The position numbers and the translations under genes are program-made. Under the pieces are notes generated by a model. The model did not search any database. It saw only the letters and a program-made list of their open reading frames with translations, and was not told the origin of the DNA. Shown piece after piece: positions 1 to 11,936 of a stretch of DNA of 64,000 bases; within the stretch, counting starts at the first letter, position 1, and the number at the start of each line of letters is the position of its first letter. The stretch is taken from the NCBI GenBank assembly GCA_038380435.1, contig JAWZYU010000024.1, forward strand, positions 53,406,613-53,470,612. Reading direction: 5' to 3'. Source of the stretch: Ryuthela nishihirai. Taxonomy: Eukaryota; Arthropoda; Arachnida; Araneae; Heptathelidae.

Positions 1-1789
1 ACCTGTATTTCGTATCATTAATTTTAGGAAAAAATCAAGAGGGGTTGAAAACAGTCGTTCTGAGCACAACTTAACCCTAGCTGTGATAAATCATTACACT
101 TTGTATTAAAATCATATTTTTGTATCAGTCTTCCGAATTCCATAGGCGGAGTTCAGATCCATAATGTAAAAATGCTTTGGTCTATAAATTTTCTAAAAAA
201 TATACAAGCAATAAAGTTACTCCGAAATTTAACAAATTAGATTTAGATGCGAAGTACCAAAAAACAGAAAATAGTACATAAAGTGCCATTTACTACAAAA
301 CGTTTGGAAAGCACTGGTTTGAGAGTTGCACTTAATCCTTAGACATCGTTTGGAAATATTGTGATCAACCTTTAAGTTGTATATTAAATATTTCTTGATC
401 CAATAGTATTTTTAAAGTCCAGATTAAGAAAAGTTTTCATAACTTTTTCAAAAACTCTGAAATTGTCTTTTTTTAAAAGTGTCAAAAGGAATTTAAGAAG
501 GTATAAAAATAATTGTTAAAACTGCTTCCTTCATTTTAGAACAGCGTTCTAGAAACTGGTATGTGAACTGGTAACTCCGTATGTGTGGGGTTCGGGGTAG
601 GGAACTGAATACCATTAAGTAACGACAGATTTTGCTTGTGTTTGTAATACTTGTGGTTATCATCAGTTGCGATGTAAACTGAATAAAACTTATGTAATTG
701 CAAAATAAAAGAAAATTAAAAATACGAGTATATATCTGTTGTTTATTAAAAATGTAAATAATGGTGATGATTCTTTGCTTCCTCATACAATAAATATTGA
801 TTTTTTTTTTTACTGTGGTTGCAACTTGGCGGGTTCATTTTTGTGCCACTTAGCCTTCGGAATTTGTGGTAGCTTTAATAAATAATTTCCAATCACGTTT
901 TTCTCAAAATTGATTTAAAGATATGACAATGTGAATAATTTTCCGATATTTTTCTAAATTTTAATATGTAGAGGAAATTATACACTATAAGCAGTGGTGT
1001 CATCCAATCAGTTAAAAATATTACTGATCGTCAAGCTAGTTGAAAAACAAATAGAAAAAATATTAATTTCAAAAGATAAATGATACTGAAAGAAATACAC
1101 GCATATAAAGAGAATTCTTGTGGATGCTCCTTTTACCGACATAAAAAGGTAACCTAAATGTGTTTCGTATCGTTTGTGTGTGAAAAATTGCGATTAAAGA
1201 GGAGCGATTGTTAACAAATTAGGAAGTCGTCAGTGCCCCCATAAGAATTATTATTCAAGAGCAATTTCAGTGATAATTAGCTTCCCTTACCTCACTCGTA
1301 AAGCCGCCACTAGCAAATGAATCGAAGTTCTGTCTTGGGTTCTATGTCGAGAAGGTCGAGTACGGTTCCGTGAAGTTTGATAAACACTTTATAATTAAAG
1401 GGATTATAAAATTTATAATGTAAATGTATATCGATGTCTAAGTAAATGCATTGTTCTCAGGAAAACCAAAATGCATATTTTACTGTTTTGTATGTTCTAA
1501 GTAAAAAATGTGATAAACTAATGCAGAAATTTTTAATAAAATGTTTTTCAATTTGCAGGGTTTATTGTATATATAGCATTGAGCACGTTGCAATCATAAT
1601 TACAATTAATTTTTATTACTGTATTCAACAAACTAAATTCCTCATGATCATAGGGCTTTGACTACAATGATATACACCTGGTATCGAAATCCCAATGTGA
1701 TATTGGATTAACGGGAACTAATCAGTTTCTTAGAGTTGACCAATAACAAAAATCTTAGATTCAGTCATGTTAGATGCACCATTTAACCC
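1..1789. other. AT-rich sequence, nothing recognised
   Basis: Short ORFs only (up to 97 codons, low complexity). No family, RNA or clear repeat seen. Confidence 0.6.
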
Positions 1790-2115
1790 CTTCAGTGGAA
1801 TACCCGGAAAACTAAAAGCCTGTTTAATGTCTGCTTGGTAGGTATTCGATGTGTTTACCTATTGCCAGTCTCTTTGCAGTTGCGTTGTAGTCGCGAATTT
1901 GTCATGCAATGTCATGCATCGCAAATGGTGGTCCTTGTTGCTCCATGGTCATATGTTGTCTTCCTGATACTTGGCGTGTGCTGGATCCTTCTTGAATCCA
2001 CTGCGTACAAAGATGCGGCCAACAAGATTGGCCACATCTCTGTAGGACAAACCAGCTTCTCTAAAGCCGATTATTCTTCCATGCTCAAATTCTTAACTGT
2101 TGGGAACAGCTGTTG
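1790..2115 (-). pseudogene. Tc1-like transposase N-terminal relic
   Basis: Minus-strand translation gives RIIGFREAGLSYRDVANLVG near 2080-2020, the helix-turn-helix DNA-binding part of Tc1-like transposases (same family as 47.3 kb). The rest is shifted and stopped. Confidence 0.72.
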
Positions 2116-2439
2116 ACATCTGCGTAAGGGTAGCTTTAGTGGTTTAGAACAATTTCCACAACGTTTTGTCAACCAGGGAGCTTTGCCTTTATCTGTTTGC
2201 TCCCACCTGTGACGTCAGCTCGCGCCTGTCCAATCGTTTCGATCATCATACAAACCTATCTCCATATACTACAACCTCCCTAAATTTGATCACATTTGCA
2301 TAACTTCTTGCAAGTGTTGCATTTTTTATTTCCTGTAGTGTATTTTCAAAGCTATTGGGGATATAAATGTAAAATAAGTTTCAGTACATTTACAGCAGAT
2401 GCTAGAAAAGTCCATACCTTTTTGAAAACACTCCTCCCT

Positions 2440-2680
2440 TTTTATAGTGTTTCAATTTTTTGAAGAGTTTGCCAGTTCTGGCAACAGTCTGTTCAATATT
2501 ATGTTTAAGTTTCTCCAGGCTTCATGGATTAATACAGTAAACCATTTAAGATATCCCTATAAAAAAAGTCGCATGGCACGAGGTCTGGGGATTGTGGTGG
2601 CAGAAGGGCAATGCACTCGCCAAAGAATTCCTGCAAAAAAAATTGTTCCATTTGTAAATATGGGCCATCGACCATCACGA
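2440..2680 (-). pseudogene. Possible mariner-like C-terminal relic
   Basis: The minus strand reads a degraded PRPRAMRLF and GYLKWFTVLIHEAWRNL, resembling the DFFLWGYLK block and following residues. Weak. Confidence 0.4.
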
Positions 2681-3221
2681 AGAAACAGTGTTACTAGCTA
2701 TCTCCTAAAAACAAGTTTTTTTTTAACATTATTTAACTTCGAGTTTCATTTTAAATGGTACATCCTGTTTAACACTGTTTCTAACTCCAATTTTAAAAAA
2801 GGGTTTTCAGAGAGCAAAATATAAAAGATATAGTTTCAAAATCTAATCTGATATTAATCTAATCAGAATGAAAAGGTGCCAAGTGGCCAATATTCTGTCG
2901 TCTGTGGTCCATTGGCAGCACCAGGAACCACATTTAGGAGGGGAGGTAGTGAGCCAGTCTCAAAAACGGAACTCTTGATTGTCCAATAATTCTCCGACTC
3001 CTCAGCCTTTGGTGGCTTCTCCATGAGACTGCGTCTGTTCAGTTAAAACTGCAATCGTGCATGATTTTGGCTTTCTTCAGTTGTTTGAAATGAGATTATG
3101 GTGTTAACTTCGTTTTCTTAAGTTTAACATAGAGCTTTGAGAGATGAGATTCCTAAAACAGTAAACGTTAGTTCAATTTATAAATAATAAAATACTCTCG
3201 ACTATTCAATCTCTAATAAAT

Positions 3222-3300
3222 CAGCACTTTGACGTCGATTCAGATTTTAGAGGAAAAATTGTCTTGAGCCAGATGGGATACAAACCCACGACCTTCTGCT
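3222..3300 (-). mobile_element. SINE-C partial, broken by hAT insertion
   Basis: Reverse complement of the SINE-C 3' part (+ strand: ATCAGCACTTTGACGTCG, then GGATACAAACCCACGACC), stopping exactly at the hAT end at 3301. Confidence 0.75.
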
Positions 3301-3790
3301 CAGGGCCGCCGACAGGGGAGGGGGCAAGGGGGACTAGTGCATAGGGGCCCGTCAAATTAAGTGACTACTTTTTCTTACAAAAATTATTCTTAGTTAGGCT
3401 ATATATCGATCCTACAAAATTCCATAAGAACATTATTTGTTATAATATGCTTTTAAAAAGAAACGCTAGTTGGATTATGACATATTATCTCATTAATAGT
3501 AGTTGAACGAACCATTTCTTAACATCTATTGTCCGCGTTAACTTACAGCATTTGCTTGTATTTTACCTGTTAACCACCCCACCCCTGCAACAGTTGGCTA
3601 TCCCAAACCCAACCCGTGCGATCAGGTATATTACATTGTTCGTGTTTCGAGTTCCAGTAACATCATCTGTGTGTCAGTGTTACAAATTATAACAGTTTAA
3701 AAGTCTCTTGTCGGCACATTTGTTTCACCATTTCGTTGTCATTTGTTTAGTAAAATGATATATTCATTGGTGCTATAGTCTAACTGAACA

Positions 3791-6700
3791 ATGGACAAGT
3801 ATAAGCATAAATCAGGAGCTGAGAAGAGCAAGGAGAAAAATAAAAAATTGGAAGTTATTAAGAAAGGGAGTAGAACTTTGAAGTCGGTGTAAAAGTGAAT
3901 GTGGACAGTGAAGGTGCAAAAAATGAACTAATCCCAATCTGAAGCTCGTCTGTTCCAACACCACCCGCTCTCAAAAATAAATAAATTTCAAGTTCAGAGG
4001 GGAATGATGATCGTTCTGGTTTTTTTTTTAAATTTGACGACAGAGTATTGAAACGAAACAACCAAACAGCAGTGAAAATGATGCGCGTTCTATAAACTAT
4101 GAAAGTGAAGCGAACTTACCCGCTCCAGTTCCGAACTCTGAGTCATGGCAAGTATCGTGTGATCTTGGAAAATTAAAAAGTGGCTTTGGTTGTTTTACCT
4201 CTGAGCGGCACTTTTTTGCACACCATGGGCTAAATGGCCAGGTCACATGGACCCCAAAGGCTCAGAGAAGGTTGGGGGAGGGGACCCACTGGAACAGCTG
4301 TTGGGAGACAGATGGTAGCCTCCAGGCAAGGCCATCCAGCGTGTTCTTTAACGTGCACAGGGTATGGGTCCCCGCACACGGGGCCACGGCTTAACGTCCC
4401 ATCCGACGGACGGCGGCCTTTTCAAGCCCATCGGTGTCCCCTACTGACCGTGAGCAGGGCGGGGAATTTTGCGGAGATAAATCTCAACGCTGACCCAGCT
4501 GGGACTCGAACCTGGGAACTACAGATTACGAGCCTGGCACGCTACCGACTGAGTCAAGCCCATCGGTGTCCCCTACTGACCAAGGGCAGGGCGGGGAATT
4601 TTGCGGAGATAAATCTCAACGCTGACCCAGCTGGGACTCGAACCTGGGAACTACAGATTACGAGCCTGGCACGCTACCGACTGAGCCACCCCCGCCCCCT
4701 TAAAAAGTGGCAGCCCAAGTGTAATTGAAGGTATAGTTCGAAAAGATCCCCCTTCTATGCCTAATAACCTTCCAAGTGACGGAACAAGAGCCTTTCCAAA
4801 AACAGTTTTATTTTCAAAACTCAAGAATGGAGAATGTGTTCCTAGAGACTGATTAGTGTGAAGTGAAACAAATCGGTCGTTATACTGTTTTCCTTGCAGA
4901 TTATTTGGTCGCAATCCTGAATCCCACAAATCCATTTTAGTTAGTGTTGAAGGCTAGAAAAAAGATTATTCTTGGCGTAAACTATATAACAAATTGCCAG
5001 TTCATGAAATGAGTGCTAATCACAAAAAATGCTATATTGAATGGAGAGGATTGGAAAGAAGACTTCGTCATGGAACTGATATTTATTCTCAAATGAACTC
5101 TGAAATTGCCTCTAAAGTGAAATATTGGAGGGATTTATTTCACAGGATTCTGTCTTACATTATTTCTTGGTGAGAGGGGTCTCGCATTTAGAGGTTCTTC
5201 CAGCAAAATAGGGTCATCGGATAATGGTAACTTCCTCGGGATTATTGAGTTGCTCGCTCAATATGATCCGCTGTTGAGAGAACATGTGACTAAAGTTCAA
5301 GAGACAACAAGAAGGGAAGAGACTTCAAGCTCACTACCTTTCAGCGGATTCTCAAAACGAGTTCATTAAGGCTTGCAGCAACAAGGTTCTTCAAGCTGTA
5401 CTCTTAGAAAGAGAAAAATCAAAGTATTTTTCAATACTAGCTGATACTAATCCAGATACATCTCATAATGAGCAAATGACATTAATTTTAAGATACGTTC
5501 TAGACCGTGATTCTTCATTTAAAGTAATGGAGAGGTTCATAAGTTTTGTAAAGTGCAATAAGAAAACTTGACAAGAAATTGCAAATGTACTCATTGAAGA
5601 GTTAGAGAAGCATAAGATCCCTTTAAAAGATTGCAGGGGGGCAGGGATATGAGAATGGAGCGAATATGGCTGGTGCATACAATGGCGCGCAAGCCATTAT
5701 AAGTGCGCTAAATCCATTTGCCATATTTTCTAACTGTAGTGCACATAGTGTAAATTTGTGTGGTGTGAACGCTGCTGAATGCTGTGAAGATGCTATTATG
5801 TTTTTTGGTATGGTTCAAAAAGTGTATAACTTCTTTTTAAAGAGCCCTCAGAGATGAGAGATACTAGAGAATACATTAGGTTGTTCCTTGCATAGCCTAT
5901 CAAAAACAAAATGGTCTGCTCGTGTTGATAGTGTTAAACCATTTTCCAAACACCTATCACTCTCATCAAACATGCATTAAATCAATGCAAAAATTTTAAT
6001 CTCAGCTGAGTGTAAAACGGAATTGATTCGAATAAAACGATACCTTGAATCATTTAAGTGCACTTTGATGGCAACAATTTGGTTCAAAATTCTCTCGGCA
6101 ATTGACATTCGCAACAAGGTTCTACAAGCTCGTGATGCAACTCTTGATGTAGAGATTGATAATATTCGCGATCTGCTCCAGGAACTGAAACACCTCCGTG
6201 ATAAATGGGAGAACTTATTAAATGAAGCAAAAGTAGTGGCCACCTCATTAGCAAGTGATCTTCCTGCAGAGACAGAATTTCCGAAGACGAGAGTGAAAAG
6301 AAGGAAAACTTTCTTGGACGAAATAAATGAAGATGTTCCAGAATTTCAAGGGAATGAGGGGGAAACTAATGAAGAATGGGAGTTCAGAGTAAATGTGTTT
6401 TGTAGGGTAATTGATGCTGTTGTTTGTGGACTTACTAATCGTTTCACTTTGGCGGAAAAGTTAAATGATAGATTTAAGTGCTTATGGCTATATCCAGACA
6501 TTGAAGAACGTGACATTGAAAATATGAGTGTTACTTTGCATGAACAATATTTTGAAGACATTAATAGAGAGATCAGTGATGAGCTGAAATATCTAAAATC
6601 AATTCATTCTTCTAATTTAGGGACAGGCCCATTGAAACCACTGGAGCTCTTAAACCGTCCGAGAGAATTGAAACTGGACAGTTTATTTCCAAATATATTT

Positions 6701-6924
6701 GTATAGCCATTAGAATATTCTGTACAATTCCTGTGACAGTTGCTGATGCTGAAAGATCCTTCAGTAATATGAAGGAAATAAAAAATGTATTCAGATCAAC
6801 AATGTGTCAAGAAAGACTGAGTAACCTTGGTTTGCTTAGTCTGGAGAGCGATCTTGCTAGGTCTTTAAATTATGACATAATTGACGATTTTGCATCAACG
6901 AAGTCAAGGAGAGTTGTCTGTTGA
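3791..6924 (+). pseudogene. hAT transposase pseudogene
   Basis: Cut-and-paste transposase of the kind that also gave rise to host ZMYM1-like genes. It begins MDKYKHKSGAEKSKEK at 3791. A SINE then interrupts it; then come CRLFGRNPES and LYNKLPVHEMSANHKKC (zinc-finger region, 4890-5030), LAFRGSSSKIGSSDNGNF (5170-5235), DTNPDTSHNEQMTLILRYV, and a long open stretch 6023-6706. A frameshift leads into 6733-6924 with TVADAERSFSNMKEIKN and STMCQERLSNLGLLSLE, the hAT dimerisation block. Several stops and shifts lie between 5330 and 6020. It is not functional. Confidence 0.9.
4185..4699 (-). mobile_element. SINE-A copy with internal 132-bp duplication
   Basis: tRNA-derived SINE inserted in the hAT pseudogene. 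Perfect 12-bp duplications TTAAAAAGTGGC flank it at 4173-4184 and 4700-4711. The head on the minus strand has an A-box-like GTGGCTCAGTCGG and a B-box GGTTCGAGTCC. The 132-bp head-plus-neck segment is present twice in tandem (4423-4554 and 4555-4686), so this copy carries two internal promoters. A 164-codon open frame across it is a by-product of the repeat. Confidence 0.9.
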
Positions 6925-7512
6925 CATTGATCTACTGTATAAGTTAGAAGTTGCAACTCTTTGGGAATAATGTGTTATATTTAGTGTTGAATATGCTATT
7001 ATGCTAATGTGAAGTTTAACAAATACTGTTGCCTATTTTGCAGTACTGACAATTAAAAATGAAGACTCGCAGAATTGCATAGTTTTTCTCCGTGATATGT
7101 TATGTAGCCTATATTAAATTTACTCAAAAATCCTAAATCTTGCTGTGAGCTTTGCAAAATATGTTCCCTAAAATAAATGCTAAAATGTTTTATGTGACAC
7201 AAACTGTGTGGGCCTATGTTTTTGCATGTCTGACTGCGCAACAGGCTTTTTTTCCTCTGAATGTCATCATTGTGTCCAGAATAATTACTATTAATGATTT
7301 GGAAAGATAAAAAGTTTTCAAGGGGGGGGGGGGGGGGGCTCGAGCATAATATTACATAGGGGCTCATAAATTCTCTCGGCGGCCCTGGTTCTGATAACAT
7401 TCCATATATAAGACAAATAGAGAGCCGCTTGTGGCTAAAATTGCCTGAATAGCGCCTATATGTGACATAATAGGAATGTTCATAGCGTTAATTAGAGGAG
7501 ATCTTGATCGGC

Positions 7513-7632
7513 GGCCGGTAGCTCAGTGGTCCAGAGCACCTGACATGTTATCAGGAGATCATGGGTTCGTATCCCACTCAGCTCAAGACAATTTTTCCTC
7601 TAAAATTTGAAACGACGTCAAAGTGCTGATTT
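7513..7632 (+). mobile_element. SINE-C copy
   Basis: A third tRNA-derived group: GCGGCCGGTAGCTCAGTGG head, GGGTTCGTATCCCACTC B-box, body ending near AAGTGCTGATTTATTA. The minus-strand partial copy at 3222-3300 is the hAT target. Confidence 0.82.
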
Positions 7633-7672
7633 ATTATTTAGATCAATTCCAACTCTCAAAAGTGGAAAGCAG

Positions 7673-7931
7673 TTGGGTTGTTTTATCTCATAGTAGAACC
7701 TTGTTTGCACACAATAATTTAAATGACCAGGTCACAAAGACTCAGGGGAAGGAGACAAGACAGTTTTCGTGTCCCATCCAACCGACAGTGGCCTTTACAA
7801 GGTCAACACTGCTTTCTGACCAAAAGCAGGGTGAGTTGAGGGAGATAAATCAATGTAGTTCAGATGGGACTCGAACCTGGGAACGGCAGATTGTGAGTTT
7901 GGTATGCTACTGACAGCTAATCCCCACCCCA
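7673..7931 (-). mobile_element. SINE-A copy, internally deleted
   Basis: Matches the SINE-A 3' end (TTGGGTTGTTTTA on the + strand) and the tRNA-like head (ATGGGACTCGAACCTGGGAA), but lacks part of the body. No clear target-site duplication. Confidence 0.8.
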
Positions 7932-8299
7932 GGAAGGCTATAAGCAGGACTTATTTCAAAATTCTAAAAATTGGAATGAAGCCGAACAAATTCTAAAAAT
8001 GTATTTTTCAAGACCATTAATACGAAAAATTTATATTGGAATGAAATTCCGGCTCAGTCTGGATCCAGCCTGTAACCAGAGGGGTTAGCTCAGTACCCTC
8101 GAACAAGCTTTTTAGCCTGTTTCAGTTATTTAAACTTTTAACTTTGCTGTTTTTCAAAGATTACATTTGGTATGATGGAAAAATTTGCTTTGACTTGCAC
8201 ATTCTGTCATAGCTTTTTCATTCCTATTTTTATAAAAATTCTTTGAGCATCTACTCTATAAATGCTAAAGCCCCCTGCCTCCTACGTTTCTCTAAGCTG

Positions 8300-9830
8300 A
8301 TTACGGCCTGGTAGTAAATGCACAGTTGGCTTTGCATTAGCAACACCCCTTTGTGTAGGAATGGTCTGTGGTGCTGGCTCATCGTCGGGAATCGCCTATT
8401 ATAGATGACACACCTGACGATCAGTTTTCGCGTTACTTCGGGGAAGAATTAGCGTTGTGATCCAGCTCGGAACTAAGTATGATTGTTGGGACATGAAGCT
8501 CAGATGCCAGTATCAAACACACAACAGCTGCCATGGTGAACTGCTTCCGTTCTGCGGTGTCACTAGTCTATCATAGCTGTTGAACAACCACCAAAGGTTA
8601 CAAATGGAATAACCATGTGTGGTCGATAGTCGCAATGATTGACTATGCTAACCACCCAGTACAGTGATAGAATAGCAAAACCAATATCTACATGGACAAT
8701 GTACTGAACATTAGCTTGTATGGGCTATGATAGACGATGTCCTCACTGTGAGCCACAAGAAACTGCACCTTGCATGGGCACATCAGTACCAACACCAGAC
8801 CACCGATATGTGGAAATCTGTTGCCTGGGATCCTCCAACTCCATCATGTTAATGGGCATTTTCGCATTTGGAGAAAGCAACACGAGGCCATGGCACCAAG
8901 ATACACCATTGGTATTCTACAGGTTTGTTATGGTTTGGGGAGTGTATTTGTGGGCATGACCTGGGTTCACTGAATCAACAGCTCCATGGAACAACTTATC
9001 TTTCTATGGTGACCAAGTAGGATCCCTTCATGATCACAATGTATCCAGACAACTCTGCCATTTATAAACAAGATAATGCCCCAAGATAATGCCTGGCAAG
9101 TGGGAAACCGGTTTCAGAAACATGAAAATGAATTCTATGTCAGTACTAAAGAATCACAGGATAAGTCCTGTAAACATGGAACTCATGAAATAACGAGCTG
9201 AAAAAAATTGGTTTTGCCACGAGTGGGATTCGAACCCACGTCTCCAGGAAACACGTCTGTTATGCTAACCACCAATGGCTAACCTTTTCTCAGCTTATGT
9301 GACGTTATGAACCTCCCGGATTTTTTTTTTATTCGCACAGTGGTGCCATCTATCCGGGAAGTGGACAACTCTGTTGCCTCAATATAGATGAAATTAATAT
9401 TTGTCACTCACGTTCAGGGTGTTAAATCAATAAATCAGTAGTAAAGAATCACAGGATAAGTCCTGTAGACATGGAACTCTGGAAATGAGCTGAAAAAAAA
9501 TTGGTTTTGCCATGAGTGGGATTCGAACCCACGTCTCCAGGAAACATGCCTGTTACGCTCACTTCCTCCCAACTCACCGGAGCTCAGCCCAATTGAGCAT
9601 GTTTAGGACCTATCGGAAAAGGTGATTTAATGCTCCAACTCTCCACCTGGCAACCGTTTTTCAGTGGCAGGCATTACAGGACACATTGTGGAACGGATGG
9701 GTGGTACGACCAGACTGCCCTGTAACATCTTGTGGAGTAGTAGCACGGTATTAGGTGTTTCTAATGAAAAGCTACTCAGTGTATTTGTACAGTAGATTGT
9801 ATTTTCCAGTTGTGTAGTGTGGGTGGCAAC
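8300..9830 (+). pseudogene. Tc1-like transposase relic, split by SINE-D
   Basis: GYDRRCPHCEP (8726) and FRIWRKQHEAMAPR (8866) match the mid-region of Tc1 transposases. The DNAP block near 9075 is broken. After the 9100-9560 insertion it resumes with SPELSPIEHV near 9565. Many stops. Confidence 0.75.
9100..9560 (-). mobile_element. SINE-D insertion, 298-bp unit partly duplicated
   Basis: Interrupts a Tc1-like pseudogene. On the minus strand a tRNA-like head has GTGGGTTCGAATCCCACTCG. The stretch AAGAATCACAGGATAAG through AACCCACGTCTCCAGG occurs twice (from about 9138 and 9436), about 1.4 tandem copies. The body has GGTGCCATCTAT, shared with 63.6-63.87 kb. Confidence 0.72.
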
Positions 9831-10064
9831 TGAGTGCCTGTGCAGTTCTAGTAGGTCTGATCTGTGAGAAGCGCTGCATTTCTCATAAGTCGCTTGACAT
9901 CAGGGGCATAGCAATGGGGGAGGGGGAAAGGATCGGAGTTGGTAAATTTCATAGCGATTTGGCAAGTTGGTAAAATTCGAATCCACTTGGTAAAATAAGG
10001 AGAGTTTTGAAAATTGGGATTGGTTTGTGAAATTAAGGAGAGTGGCAAAATCTTGGGGAGTTGG

Positions 10065-10448
10065 GTTGGGTTGTTTTACCTCTGAGCGGCACTTTTTTGC
10101 ACACCATGGGCTAAATGGCCAGGTCACAAGGACCCCGTAGGCTCAGAGAAGGTTGGGGGAGGGGACCCACTGGAACAGCTGTTGGGAGACAGATGGTAGC
10201 CTCCCGTCAAGGCCATCCAGCGTGTTCTTTAACGTGCACAGGGTATGGCTCTCCCGCACACGGGGCCACGGCTTAACGTCCCATCCGACGGACGGCGGCC
10301 TTTCCAAGCCCATCGGTGTCCCCTACTGACCGTGGGCAGGGCGGGGAATTTTGCGGAGATAAATCTCAACGCTGACCCAGCTGGGACTCGAACCTGGAAA
10401 CTACAGATTACGAGCCTGGCGCGCTACCGACTGAGCCACCCCCGCCCC
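10065..10448 (-). mobile_element. SINE-A copy, full length (384 bp) with TSD
   Basis: Best reference copy of the family. Target-site duplications AATCTTGGGGAGTTGG (10049-10064) and AATCTTGGGGAGCTGG (10449-10464) agree at 15 of 16 positions. Read on the minus strand it has a GGGGCGGGGGTGGCTCAG tRNA-like head, B-box GGTTCGAGTCC, a body of about 300 bp and a 3' end of CAACCCAACCC repeats. Confidence 0.92.
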
Positions 10449-10657
10449 AATCTTGGGGAGCTGGCAAAATTCAGGTGAAATGTAAATATCCGGATTTTTT
10501 CTGTAAAATTATGGTGAGTTAGCAAAATCTAGGGCAGTTGGCAAAATTCGAAGTCACTTGGTAAAATCAGGCGAGTTGTAAAAATTGAGATTGTTTTTGT
10601 GCAATTAAGGATAGTTGGCAAAGTTCGAAGTATCTTGGCTTCAAGTGAGATGTAAAA

Positions 10658-10856
10658 TAAATAAAATAAATACCCCCTCAAGCAGCTGCTTGCCACAGAG
10701 GTCTGATAGGAGCCTGTCAGTTTATATGCCACAGTAGGAGATCCGAGAGGATGGCAGGACCTCAGCAGAAAAACGACATACACATCCATGCCTTACCCGG
10801 GGCTCGAACCCAGGTCCCTTAGATTAGTAGCCAAGCGTGCTCGGCCACGGGACGGC
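10658..10856 (-). mobile_element. SINE-B copy, 199 bp, with perfect TSD
   Basis: A second tRNA-derived family. Perfect 12-bp duplications TGAGATGTAAAA lie at 10646-10657 and 10857-10868. Head on the minus strand: GCCGTCCCGTGGCCGAG, then GGTTCGAGCCCCGGGTAAGGC (A- and B-boxes of Leu/Ser-tRNA type). The 3' end is GAGGGGGTATTTATTT. Confidence 0.92.
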
Positions 10857-11140
10857 TGAGATGTAAAAATCGAAATTTTTTTCTGTATAATTATGGCAAG
10901 TTTGTAAATCTAGGGTAGTTAGCAAAATTCGAAGTGACTTCACAAAAGTTCAGGTGAGATGTAAAAAATTTGATTTTCTTTTTAATTTTGGCGAGTTGAA
11001 AAAACCGAGGCAACTTGGCAAAATCTTGGAAAGCTGCACCCCCCCCCCCCCACGAGCGAAATTCTGGGTATGGATGTTTGTGTTGTCTTTCTGCTGAGGT
11101 CTCGACTTCCTCACAGAATTCTCTTGACATAGGTACATTA

Positions 11141-11200
11141 CATGGCCAGGTCACAAGAAGCTCAAAGGCTCAGAGAAGGTTGGGGAAGGTGCAAGGAATA
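11141..11200 (-). mobile_element. SINE-A fragment
   Basis: Short match to the SINE-A body (GGCCAGGTCACAAG, GGCTCAGAGAAGGTTGGGG). Confidence 0.6.
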
Positions 11201-11705
11201 TATCCTTATGAGCTATATTCCTCAAAAGAGCTGTGGTGTATCATCCCCTACTACATTCTTCACTGGTAACTTCATTCACGGAACATGAATGGTGATGCCC
11301 AATACCCAGCAGTCGCAAAGGGATTTGGAGTTCTAAGCTGTATTCCATTGTGGGTCGGGATCTGTATTTTTCACGCAATACATGGTGCACAGGTGATGCC
11401 CATGTATAAAATTAGAGGCTGGCCAGTCAAGTATTTGAGGAATAGGCTGCTCACCAACCATAAAAATCAGCTGAAATTTAACATCTGGAAAATTTTTTAG
11501 ATATCTGTAAAAAATGCTAAGAATTTTACACAAAAAAGTGCTGACAATCAGCAAGCTGTGGAAGAAAATATGTATTAGTGCCTATTAATTGTGCAGGAAT
11601 CCAGAATTATTTATATTTTTTCCCCAAATCGTTTATCGTAGCTTTTATCGTAATCGAATATTTAATTTAAAAAAAAAATCTTAGTTCATCTAACTTCACA
11701 TCAGG

Positions 11706-11936
11706 CACACTGCACAGGTGCATGATCAAAGCCTGGGGCTTTGACATTTATTGGTGGGGAGATTCTCTTTCAACATTTAGTAAAATATTTCTCAATCAGT
11801 ATAATCTACTACTTATGTACACATTTTGTGTTTTTATTCAGGTTAACACCAAATATATGATTTTTGTTAAATACACTACAAAGAACTTATATATCCTTTT
11901 GCAGCTGCGGACTTTGGTTACCTTAATTCGCCACTG
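11706..11936. mobile_element. hAT-like MITE, one end decayed
   Basis: Exact 8-bp duplications ACATCAGG flank it at 11698-11705 and 11937-11944. The right end CGCCACTG is hAT-like; the left CACACTGCAC has diverged. The size and some inner motifs (TTTGCAG.TG..GACTT) resemble the 21.85-kb MITE. Confidence 0.6.

Larger units (their letters stand above)
3301..7387 (+). mobile_element. hAT transposon (ZMYM1-like), degenerate, with TIRs
   Basis: Ends are CAGGGCCGCCGAC at 3301 and the inverted CTCGGCGGCCCTG at 7375-7387. The flanking 8-mers CTTCTGCT (3293-3300) and GTTCTGAT (7388-7395) agree at 6 of 8 positions and look like one duplicated site, CTTCTGAT, that mutated once on each side. Inside is a broken transposase and a SINE-A (4185-4699). 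A run of about 18 G sits near 7321-7338. The element landed in or beside a SINE-C (3222-3300). Confidence 0.86.
9930..11050. repeat. Diverged tandem array split by two SINEs
   Basis: Repeating phrases such as GGCAAAATTCGAAGTGACTT, GTTGGTAAAAT and GGTGAGATGTAAAA recur at 9930-10064, 10449-10657 and 10857-11050 with spacing of roughly 100-180 bp. SINE-A and SINE-B with TSDs interrupt it. Confidence 0.75.

Noticed and set aside
1446..1661. 71-codon ORF near the left end
   Set aside because: Low-complexity AT-rich translation without a family signature or splice context.
4234..4728. 164-codon open frame
   Set aside because: It runs across a duplicated SINE-A segment; the peptide repeats itself because of the 132-bp duplication. 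Similar frames occur in other SINE copies.
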